From: Macquaria australasica
Lineage: Eukaryota; Chordata; Actinopteri; Centrarchiformes; Percichthyidae
Assembly (NCBI GenBank): GCA_005408345.1
Contig: SEMN01000222.1
Span: 632,001 to 696,000 of the forward strand
DNA length: 64,000 nucleotides
Direction of reading: 5' to 3'
The notes beneath the pieces were generated by a model, which made no database searches, was not told where the DNA came from, and saw only the letters and a list, made by a program, of their open reading frames with translations. This document shows positions 12,223 through 22,109 of this stretch, piece after piece. A program made the translations under genes and the position numbers. Position 1 is the stretch's first letter, and the number at the start of each line of letters is the position of its first letter.

Positions 12223-13938
12223 AACTCATCGAGAGGGCGTTGACTAATGAATACAAGTCGGAGCCGCTCATTGGTAAAAACTGGGTGGCCTCTGTTGGTG
12301 TGAGCAGCTATTTCAGCCCATTCACCTGCTGAGGGAGCACAAAGCAGCTGAGGACCGACTCTGTCCTCTTCAACTGAGCTCTGATGGAAGTGACACAGTG
12401 TTAGCTCCACACTAAAACACTTTTATGAGTTATAAACTGGTATTTTCTACTATTTACTGATGAAAAACAACAACAATTGCAGTCATATTATTAACAATTG
12501 AGGACAAATTTGCCAGTGCTGTATTTATCTCACGAAACCTGGCTCAGTTTGGCATCCAGTGGATAAAATAAGCAGCTGGTGTTCAGTTAGAGAAATCTTT
12601 TAGGGCAATTTTCCTAAGTTATAAAAAAAGTGCTATTCCTAATAAAAAGGTAGGTTTTTAAACACAAACGCAAAAGAACCCTCATTGCTCTTCATGCCTG
12701 CCTCTAACATTTTCACAATAGAGAAAAGCTCAAGCTGAATGCAACATTAATCTTAAAGGGCTTCCCACTGACAAATAATGACCACATGAGCACAATCTCA
12801 TATTTTCTCCAACTGGAATGCTTGGATCTGTGGGACTGTGCAATATTGAGCTCTCGTTCCTTCAAGTTTTCGAAGGATGTGGACTGATGGGAAAAAGGCC
12901 GGTTCTGACGAAGAAACATGGACATAAAGATCCCTTTTTATTTTTTATTTTTATTTTTTTAACGTCAGAGGCCACATTGGAGCCTCTACAGAGACACAAT
13001 GCAGAGAAAACATTATCAGGCAATCTTTACTTGCCTTATTTTGTTTGTATGAGAAGAACTGAAACTCTTATCAACTACATATCTTTCTCAGGAAGAGCTG
13101 TTTTCACAGATTTTCATCGTATGAGTTATATGTTACAATATGTAGGCTTTGATGGATCTAAAAGAATATGAGATTGTAAAAAAGATGAAAAGTATTTAAA
13201 TGGCATGATATTTAATGTGGATATTGTTCAGATGGACTGATACTGAGTATGTTTGCTGCACAATGAAAGAGCTGTATAAAGAAAGTAAATGTATCGCTGT
13301 GGACTGTTTTTCCTCACAGAGAATGAGATTAATTGCCATTCATCCATGTTCTGAATCATCTATCATAGGTTGGCTAGCGTCGAGACCAGCAGAGGGCTGT
13401 TTCTGAATCAGGGTAACGTGCATTAGGTGGCAGACTCTTCTTGCACATCACTTGTGAACCTCTCGCTGTTTTTAAACATTCGTACTCATGAACACTGTGG
13501 AGCCCACAGCCGTGCATTCAAGAAACGAGCAGACAAAAAAGATTTCTCACATGAAGGGCTGAAACACGAAGCCCTTTGGTCCAAACTATGCATTAGAGGA
13601 CACTGTAGCATGATAGAAAAACTTCATTATTGTCATGACTAATTTTCATTACATGTACATACAAGTTTAAAGGGAACGGGTCAGGGTGGAATGAAATGTG
13701 AAATTGTACCTGTAAAGGCGATGTGGTATGATAGAGGTCCAGAGATCTGCAAATAAAATACCTGCAAAGGTGTCGAGTTTTGAATTCAGCTGCTGTTTGT
13801 TTGTTTGTGGAAACGGACGGTGAGCGAGCGGGTGGAGAATCTGTGTGTTGGTCAAGAGTGTTTCCACTAACCACACCTACACCTACCTCAAACCTACTTT
13901 TTCACTTATATTTTATTTTGATTTCAGCATTTTATACA
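12223..13938 (+). other. piezo2 3' UTR and start of the convergent spacer
   Basis: Transcribed 3' UTR is expected after the stop codon. AATAAA motifs at 12641-12646 and 13752-13757 are the plausible poly(A) signals; the sequence alone does not say which is used. No further coding exon was seen. The reading frames here have no recognisable content. Confidence 0.45.
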
Positions 13939-14303
13939 CAGGGTTCGAACAAAGTCTCAAAAGTTTGGAAAATGCTTCATTTTAACCTTTATGTTATGCT
14001 TGAAAAATGCTTGACATTCAACATAATTAAAGGAAGGTTCTGGAAATTAGGAAGCCTTAAATAATCATGATCAAAACATACGATCAAAGTTTATATAAAC
14101 AGATGGTAAAATAAACAAAGTGACAATATACATTGGCTGTGGGTATAAAGGAATTCTGTTAACTTTATTCGCAATTGCACTTATTGTAACAATTTAGATG
14201 TGATTATAAAGGCTTCGAGAGTCTGGAAATATTTGGTTTAGGTACCTTGAAAGTGCTTGAAAAGTTCTTAAATTTTACTCTTAAAAAGCTGTACGAACCC
14301 CTG
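13939..14303 (+). mobile_element. CAGGGTTCG-type MITE (hAT-like) with target-site duplication
   Basis: The left end reads CAGGGTTCGAACAAAG and the right end GTACGAACCCCTG, which are inverted copies of each other. Both ends are flanked by TATACA (13933-13938 and 14304-14309), a matching 6-bp duplication. The inside is made of AAAATGCTT / GTGCTTGAAAAG phrases typical of a very common teleost family. It has no coding capacity. A second, more eroded copy is at 51327-51642. Confidence 0.8.
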
Positions 14304-14520
14304 TATACAATGTAGTACAATGTCAATACTTTTTAACATGAGATTTTCTCTTTAAAAAACAAATTGCATTTCACAATAATAATGAAAAGCTGGGTGGGGT
14401 TGGGGTGGAATGGGTGGTAAAGGAGAATAATATAAAGAAGACCATGTGCATTAGGAAAGTAAATAAAATAAAAATAATACATAATAAAAAGGGGATATAA
14501 GTAATAGAAATTGTAGTGGA

Positions 14521-14665
14521 CTAGATTCTAGATTCACCTTATTGTCAACACACAATTTGGATTGAGCTCCCACCCATGCTGCATCCATAAAAAAACAGGT
14601 AAGACAGCTACAGGGAACAAGAAACATAAGAACATAATAAAACATACAGTAAAACAGCATACACT
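14521..14665. repeat. Retroelement-tail-like repeat
   Basis: AGATTCACCTTATTGTCAAC followed by an A-rich stretch of GAACAAGAAACATAAGAACA type resembles the short 3' tails of teleost LINEs and their SINEs. No full element is present and the family is not assigned. Confidence 0.3.
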
Positions 14666-14730
14666 ACACATGTTAAATAGATAAAACCCATGGTACCAAT
14701 ATCAATATCTAATCACTAGATATATACAGT

Positions 14731-14962
14731 AGACCTTTTTCACAGTGGACATTTTGGCTTGTCATAGAAGGAAAAGCACAGGTGTAACTGATAACATTAA
14801 AAATGGCTGCGTTCCATTTAGGTGAGCCAGTTCCAGGGTCCAGTGTATTGTGCATGCTGGCTGGGACACCTGATGGAACTGAGCCATCGTTAACAAAAAA
14901 AAGTGTTTCACCTGTGATCTTCCTGCTATGACAAGTCAAAATGTCTGCCGTGAAAAAGGTCT
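14731..14962. mobile_element. 232-bp MITE with about 54-bp terminal inverted repeats
   Basis: The left terminus 14731-14784 begins AGACCTTTTTCACAGTGGAC. The right terminus 14909-14962, read on the minus strand, begins AGACCTTTTTCACGGCAGAC. By eye the two arms match at about 47 of 54 positions. The short core has no coding capacity. No clear target-site duplication is visible, so the superfamily is undecided. Confidence 0.75.
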
Positions 14963-16830
14963 GTTATCCTCTCGATCAACTGATTAACACACACACACAC
15001 ACATACGTAGGCCTTATTAGGAAATGTCTGGCATGTGGCAAGTGGTTTAAGAGCCTGTCGAATGGGTTGCAAATCACAGGACTCCACGTCTTTTGGAGCC
15101 TTAGTGCTTTATGTTTTTGCTCCATCTCATTAAGTTCCCCACTCTGTGAATCCACATGTTGTATGAAGGAGGGTCAGGTTTCAACCACCTAATTGTGATA
15201 CAATTAATAGGGGCCACTAATAGGAGTTGTAACAAATAGATTTTCCCCCTTTCCCTTAAGACGTTCTAGAAAGGAGCTGTTTTATTATTTCACCACTTTT
15301 TTAATGGTTTATAATAATAAACCATTAAAAAAGTGGTGAACTAGCTGCTGTACAATGTCAGCTCCCACATTGCCTCGTGTGATGAAGTCTGTCTTAAGTT
15401 AATAACCCACACAAGGAACAGTTTGGCATTTTTATTTCCACCAGTGGCAACATCTATGTCCAGTTTTGATCTTCCTAATGCACAGATGCATCGCAGATTC
15501 ATTCAGAAAGGGAGGGCATCATCACAACAGTAGCATGACTGTGTGTGCATTAAATATCGCTTAACAGGGAGAGAGCATTAGCCTCATCAAAGATAAATGG
15601 GTCTTAGGAAGCTACACAGTCATTACATGTCTGTCAGGGGCCATTTTGGTGCAGACGTCTGCAGCCGCCGTTACTCTCGCTGATGTGGAAAATCTGTCTG
15701 CTAACTCGTTTAAGTAAATGCACAGAGACCATAAAATGCCACACAATGGAAATGTTTATTGATGCATGTGCAAAGTTTGGAGATATGCTTTTTTTTTTTT
15801 AAAAGGAATATACAAGAAGTGGGCAACAGCACAAACAAAAAAAGAAAAATGTAAACAATCCCTTTATCACCTTTTAGTTATTGTCTTTAATTGGCATGTA
15901 AGTGATCTTGTCTCACATTTACAGTATGAGCAATAAGCTAAATCACAAATACACAAATTCAGCATTAAAAAGGGAATCAATGGGGAAAATGCACTGAAAA
16001 CATCACCGCATGGTCCCTTATTCATGTTTTAGTCGCTTTAATTAGAGGATTGGAAATTAAAATAGACACAGCCATGATTTTTTTTGTTTTAGTTTAAGGT
16101 GGAAGATAACACACACACCTCGAGGTAGACGAAAGAAAACAGTCTACAATTGGCTACAAGCTGCGCCATCAGGAACTTCTTTTAACTTTAAATAACTTTG
16201 AATAATATGCTGACGACAATAGTGCCAATCAATTTGAAGCATTAATATTCACAAATTCATAGCTTTGATTTTGATTTACCATTGTATTATTCCAAACATG
16301 CATTAACAAACTGAATGCATATTGTTCCAGTAACATTTTCAACAGGCCGGAGCCATGAATACTGAATAAATTACCTCTGTACAAATAAACACCTATACAT
16401 TGATCAACCCATTAGATATATTTAGAGTGTTTCTGATTTTAATATACCTATAGTAATCTTAAGACTCTACTCACAAACAATAGCAGCAGAATGTACAGCT
16501 CCACAGAGACAAGAAATAATAGAACATTTACATACAACAGGCTTTCATACATTATTGAACATTGAAGATTTTTCATTACACCGAGGATCCACCTGAAAGA
16601 AACACAAATTAAAAGGCTGCTTAAACCCGGGTCGACTCTTCTCCAACACCTACTGCAACTGTTGGGGTTTTTTAATTTTTCTTAATTTTCTTTTTTGCAC
16701 AATAAAAGGTGAAACAGCCACACGTCTGGGCTTCAGAGCTGAAAGGGTTTGTCTGGGTTTTTAACTCGTACACGGAGGTTGTAGTGGTGCAGCAGCAGAT
16801 GGGAAGAGTCGGCACTCTGGAGGCTGAAGG
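14963..16830. other. Convergent spacer and presumed napg 3' UTR
   Basis: Apart from the hairpin and a short CA run near 14988-15003, no gene is visible. On the minus strand an AATAAA signal (plus-strand TTTATT at 15755-15760) lies about 1.1 kb past the napg stop and could end a napg 3' UTR. Several other AT-rich matches exist, so this is only a candidate. Confidence 0.4.
15289..15340. repeat. Perfect inverted repeat: 24-bp stem, 4-nt loop
   Basis: The arm 15289-15312 (starting TTCACCACTTTTTTAATGG) is exactly complementary to 15317-15340 (ending CCATTAAAAAAGTGGTGAA), with loop AATA at 15313-15316. The match stops abruptly at both outer edges. It lies between the converging 3' ends of piezo2 and napg. 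Confidence 0.9.
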
Positions 16831-19800
16831 CTAACACAGCCCTCCCTCATAGTCATCCTCCTCCTCGGCTCCAGCTGGCGCCCCGCTAGCGCCGCCTTGT
16901 GGAGCAGCAGCAGCCTTCTTCTTCTTTCCTCCTCCTCCAGGTACCCTCAGGGAAATGGCCAGCTTGGCGTACTGTGAGGCACCGGGGAATAAAATGTGTC
17001 ATCAGATCTCAGATTTTAAAGACCCTGAAAACGTATTTTATCAATCAGCTTGTTACAATGATCGACGGGGTCCTACATGATTTTCTGTTTAAGTTAGAAC
17101 AGTTTTGGTTATTTCACATGAGAGGTTTCTGCTTTTCTGCTTTAGTCTGTGGTTTGAAATAGGCGGGGCTCTGTTGGACAAAGGTGATGTCATATTTCTG
17201 CGCGCCAATAACGTCACCAGTCGAGTAAAGCAACATTTGAATGAAAAGATGATGACAGTTGTGGGGTTGTTTGTTCATGTAACCAGGCCACTGTTGATCA
17301 AATCTGATCAAACCACACCCACACACAGTCCTGATGAAGCAGATTAGCTACATTTGACTATTAAACCCTTAATATATAATAACTAAAGCCCCGCTCGGAC
17401 TGGATCTATTTCTCTGGGGTGCTTAGCAGCGCTAGTAAGCGTGTAGTAATCATTACAGCCGGAAATACATAATGTTTGATCCTCCTGTAATTTAAATCCC
17501 GTCAGGAGAGACGACCTTATATTTTAAAGTTGATCTCTTGAGTTTTTTTTGTGTGAAAATAGAGAAAGTAAAAAAGTTTTTTTCTAATATGATAGAAAGA
17601 AATGATGTTAACACCAAGATATAGGCCTGTTTGCACAACAATGGAAAGAAAAATTAAAGCCATCAGGAGAGCACAACCCCGCAGAAGCTCATCAAAAGAG
17701 CTGTTGAAATGTCAGCTGCAGTTACGATGATATTCTCTTTTGGTTTTTTCCTGCAGAACGTTCATGTCTATTACAGACAGATGGTGAAAATGCCGTCCAG
17801 GACGATGAGTTAAATTACCGAGCACATTGAATATTTAATCTCCCATCTCCCCCCTGTAATGTTAATTGCGTCTAAATGGGTTTTAGGTAAGATTTTGTTT
17901 TCTTCCAAATATTAAATACTATTTAAAGTGACGGAGAAAAACTTTAAATTAGTTTTCAGATTTAATGTGCTCTCTAAAAAAAAAAAACATGCACAAGATA
18001 ATAAACTAATCAAATATTGTTGTTGGCATTGTTTTGATGTTATTTTTGCACTCGGGGAAGTGCAGGAAAAAAGCATACAGAGTTTGCTCAAAGAAGTCCA
18101 ATTCAGCAGACTATAAATAGAAAACAGTCAATACTGTCATAGAAAACAAATATGTCTTTAAATAAAATACTAAAGGCTTTTAATGTGGCTGGAAGTCAAC
18201 TAACATATCAAACTTTAGTGCACAACCTGAGGTCAAAAGACTGAGATACTGTTGGCTAAAAAAGAGGCACTTAAGTACATAATATCCACATATATTAGTA
18301 ATCATGTGTCAACCGTACTCACATCATTGTCCATGTACTTCAATAAAGGTGAGTTGCACACACGGTAGACCTGGTCCTCGTCCTGCTCGTCGAAGCCCTG
18401 CAGTAGCGTCTCCATGGCAACGCAATCTTCGCTTCCGCTGTAGCCGGGCAGACTGGTGGAGACCAAACAGCACTTCATGTAATGATCCTCAGTTTAAGTG
18501 TTACATCGTGAATGTGAGGTAATGTCAAGGGTAAACAAAGTCACAAGAAGAAAGCCTTCGCATACAAAAAAAAAAAAAAAAATAATAATAATAATATATA
18601 TATATATATTTATTTAGGAGTTTTAATGCCTTGCTGAAGGAAACTTTGGCCCCTTGTAGTTCCAGTAGGCCACAGATTACAGAAAGGACAAAATGTGATT
18701 AAAAACATACCTGTAACTTTCTCTGACACATTTATCAGCGGCTACGTAGTCCCCTCTATGAAGATGAATGAGCACCTGAGCAGTTGTTTTCTAAAGAATG
18801 AAAAGGAGAGACCAACATGTATGATTAATATGCACTTAATAAATAATATGTTGTATTCTATTTTGATGAGTTTCCATTCATAGGAGGTCAGAGGTCGGGG
18901 TTAGTTACAGAACACAGAGAATTTAATGACAAAAACAACAAAGTAAGCCACCTTGAAGCACATGGGGAAGTTCTCAATCTCTTTGTACATGTTCTTCTCT
19001 TTCTGCAGAGCCACTGCTGCTTCATCCAACCTGGTTAAAAAGACAAAGACAGAGTGAGGAATGATAAAGAGCAGGTACTGTAGGTTAACATTATCTATAG
19101 AAACAGACAAACAGCTTTGGGGGTGTTGTGTCCATTTGTCACAGTGGCAGGTGAATCCAAATATGTGAATGTATTATTACTGAAGGGAATAGAAACCTCT
19201 TCAATTCAAGTGGCAATGACATGAACACAGCCTACAGCTTTAACACCATTTATTTATGGGAGATTTGGCAGCAAAGATGATTAGTGTCAATGTCCCCTTC
19301 ACCTTCATCCTCATTTCTTTTACCTTTTTAACCTGACCAGAAGTCTGGAGGCTTTTCCCAGCAGTTCAACTGCCTGACGCAGGCGGTCCTCATTCTACAG
19401 AGAGAAAAACGTGGATGTATATAAATGAAATCAGCATCAGTTGAATCATTCATTCAGTTTTTGTTGGAAGCTCAGGTTCACCTCAAACACGCCAGCTGCC
19501 TTCTGATACAGGTCCACTGCTTTCTCTAGGTTTATAGGCTCTATCAGTCTGGGAATAATGAAAGAAAATGTTTTTAGATTCAAGACAAAGTCTACCTTTT
19601 TGTTCCCTGAGCTAGCCTTGCAGTGCATCATGCTGACACATTAATAAGTAATACATGGGTAAGAACATGTGCAACAATTCCCGTAGTCCTTAAATGTAGA
19701 AAATAAGGTGATATCTTTACTTTCCAGCCCGGTCCAGAGCCATGGCAGCAGTGTCAGGAGTCCCGTTCTCCATGTACATCATACAGGCTTTCTCTATGTA

Positions 19801-20719
19801 CTGGATGGCCTCTGGCATCTTCTTTTGCTCCTGTTGCAGTGCAAAAACAGCAAAGTTACATATCTGCTGCAGACACCTTAACTACATCTACTTCTTAATG
19901 AGGTCGCTGTTTAAACTGTGACTGCGCTCACCTTCATCATCATACCGGCCTGCTCAATAGCCCTGGGGAAAAGGAGAGGAGAGTTTGAACAAAACATGTG
20001 GGTTTTTATGTTTGCTGCTGACTTATTACTGGGGTTATAACACGAGATACTTACTTTGCAGCATGGAAAAGCCTGTAGCACAAGTTAAGGAAATTACAAA
20101 ACAGAGGCAAGCAACAGCAGTGTCATGTCACGCAACCCTGCAGGGAGTACGGAGAGGATACGTCTTGTTTTCTGTGTGATATTCAGCTTCCTTCAGATAA
20201 GCGTCCTTTGCTTGATCATACTGCTTCGCATTTTTGAAGCAAACAGCTGAAAAAACAGGACACGGGCAGTTAGTTAGTTAGTTAGTTAGTTAGCTATCTG
20301 CTAAAGGACTGCGACACATTAAGGAACAATATTGAATTTAGGTCACCTGCTTTGGCGTATTCTGATGCAGCACTGTCAAAGTCAGGCTTCCACTTTGTCA
20401 GACTTGTCTTTAAGCTACAAAAAACACAAACACCAGCAAATTATAAACGGCTTAAGCGAGCAGAACCTGCTACATGGCCCGTTTATTGGCAGTTATAGCA
20501 CAAGACGAAACTGTGACTCGTTTATTGTGTATCAAATCCACCTATAATGACCCGGCGATACAAGCACACTGTCCATTTATGTGAAAATGTGGCCTTTCTA
20601 GCTGCCAACGGTAGGAAAACAAACCGCCGCTTCCTGGGCAGCGTTTTTCCCGCCGTAACTCACCATTTTTCAGCTTTAGCTATGTGCTCGTGAGCTTCGT
20701 TTATCTTCTGAGCAGCCAT
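16831..20719 (-). CDS. napg: Gamma-soluble NSF attachment protein (gamma-SNAP), complete, 12 coding exons, 311 aa
   Basis: A cytosolic adaptor of the SNAP family; family members recruit the ATPase NSF to SNARE complexes for disassembly in membrane fusion. Exons in coding order on the minus strand: 20719-20664, 20414-20347, 20246-20162, 20072-20055, 19962-19932, 19830-19721, 19548-19482, 19394-19324, 19030-18952, 18790-18711, 18452-18323, 16971-16831. They sum to 936 nt (311 codons plus stop), against 312 aa for human gamma-SNAP as I recall it. Landmarks: start MAAQKINEAHEHIAKAEK; MMYMENGTPDTAAMALDRAG; QKEKNMYKEIENFPMCFK; VAADKCVRESYS; CNSPLLKYMDND; and the Lys/Ala- and acid-rich tail ending DDYEGGLC, characteristic of gamma rather than alpha/beta SNAP. 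The body is all-helical, TPR-like. Exon 4 is only 18 nt. All introns are GT/AG. The gene converges with piezo2 and diverges from rab12. Some teleosts carry two napg genes; which one this is cannot be told. Confidence 0.97.
16972..18322 (-). other. Last napg intron
   Basis: At 1351 bp this is by far the largest napg intron. It is AT-rich and contains no repeat family I can name; the reading frames inside look random. I see nothing functional in it. Confidence 0.5.
18566..18612. repeat. Poly(A)/(TAA)n/(TA)n low-complexity tract
   Basis: About 17 A residues run into five TAA units and then a TATATA run. It lies in the napg intron between exons 10 and 11. It could be the tail of a lost retroposon, but no body is recognisable. 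Confidence 0.9.
20268..20293. repeat. (AGTT)n microsatellite in a short napg intron
   Basis: About six AGTT units fill a quarter of the 100-bp intron between napg exons 2 and 3. They start about 20 bases from the exon 3 acceptor on the minus strand, so length change here could alter spacing to the branch site. Confidence 0.9.
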
Positions 20720-22108
20720 ACTCTTAATTAACTCGACGGGGTGCAACGGATTTGTTATCGATAAACAGCTACGGATTCGTCGTTTCGTCGATGTTTGGAT
20801 TATCGGGAACTCCTCCTCCTCCTCGGACGCGGCGTCATCCGCTTGTCGCAGGCTACGGGTGCCGCCGAGTGCAAAATGCAACCCGCAATGCGAAGCAGTT
20901 GGCTGCAGTTTTAACAACGGTGGTGTGTGAGCGTAATTGTGCACTATGTTAAGAGTATTACGGCGCAGTTTCAAGACAGAGCGGGCAAAGTGGTGTGAAA
21001 TACTTTAATTGATCGTCTGTTTGGGAATTTGAAGCGTTAAAATCACACAATAGCAACCGACGCGATGAAGGCCTTAATGCTGGTCCTGCTTTGTTACCTG
21101 AGCTTGAGGCCCTGTCTTGAAATGTCAAAATGTAATATTAAAAAAAAACAAACCCCATTATTTCAGTTTTGGGCTCACGTGTTGCATATCCTTAAATAAA
21201 TGACCACAAATGACAAACACAGCAAAACCCAGGGCCAGAAAAGCTGCACACATTGCACAGAGTGGGAAGAATGGCAGGTTAACAGAGGCCCAGCAGCTCA
21301 TTCTTGGTTCCCAACCTTTGTGCCCCAAATCCAGGTTAATTCTGAGCAGGTTTTTAGTATGAAGCAGTGCGCTCTCATTGGAAAGGTGACAACACAAAGT
21401 ATACTCAACACAGTCGGTATGCACTAAAAAATAAACTTTTATTGTGCGCTATTGGTGTACAATGTGAGAAAAAATGAAGTTAATTGTGAATGATGGTGAA
21501 ACACTTCAGAAATCAAAAAAACAAGTACACATTTATTTATTTATTTTGGAAATAACATTTTGCTGATAGTATAAAACAGTTGAGTGTGTTGATTCTTTTG
21601 TTAAAACAGTACTACAAAGACGTGTATAAGTATGTAGGTCTGGTACAGAATTGGGACTCAGTAGATGTGGCCCTTCATCACATGTTGTTGTGTTTATAAG
21701 CAGTTGTTTTATTTGCTTTAGTTATGAAGATATTTAATGAAGCAAACCAGAGATCTGCCTAACTGGTTCACCTGTCCAAGGGTAGGTTGAGAGGAGGAGT
21801 GAAGTACAGTCGTCTCAGCAGCTCATTTGTTCTTAAATCACTGCAAAAATAAATAAATAAATAAATAAATAAAAGGATAAAATTACGGAGAAGCGGCGGA
21901 ACCGGAAATGTGTTGTAGCGTGGTCGATGACGTCACCGCGGCTCCGGTCTCTGATGGCTGAACAACAACAACAACTGTCGGCGAGCGACAAACTTTCCCA
22001 AACTCCCACACAGACTAAAGAAAGTTGCAAATAGCCGACAGTTTTGGCTGTGTAGCAGTTTTTTCGCGTTTGTCTGTTTTTCTTGTAATTACCGATGTGG
22101 AGTTACTG
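20720..22108. promoter_or_regulatory. Head-to-head promoter interval between napg and rab12
   Basis: The start codons of napg (minus, 20719) and rab12 (plus, 22109) are 1.39 kb apart. Both gene-proximal ends are relatively CpG-rich (about 20720-20900 and 21890-22340), and the middle, 21000-21850, is AT-rich. An (AAAT)n tract is at 21846-21875. Reading frames here have no recognisable product. Whether the two promoters share elements cannot be decided from sequence. Confidence 0.6.
21900..21935 (+). promoter_or_regulatory. ETS-like motif and full CRE upstream of rab12
   Basis: AACCGGAAATG at 21900-21910 fits an ETS/GABP-type core. TGACGTCA at 21928-21935 is a perfect palindromic cAMP-response element, 174 bp before the rab12 start codon. 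Such a pair is typical of a TATA-less housekeeping promoter. The motifs are seen directly; binding is inferred. Confidence 0.55.
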
Positions 22109-22109
22109 A
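22095..22109 (+). promoter_or_regulatory. Four-codon upstream ORF overlapping the rab12 start (TGATG)
   Basis: The ATG at 22095 opens Met-Trp-Ser-Tyr and stops at TGA 22107-22109, whose final A is the first base of the rab12 ATG. The uORF context is poor (C at -3, T at +4), so leaky scanning would be expected. The rab12 ATG also has C at -3, with G at +4. Confidence 0.5.

Noticed and set aside
19324..19332. Earlier napg exon 8 donor (CAG|GTTAAA)
   Set aside because: Using it would delete three residues (LKR) at a place where human gamma-SNAP has a similar segment (GRRF region); the AAAAG|GTAAAA donor keeps length and frame.
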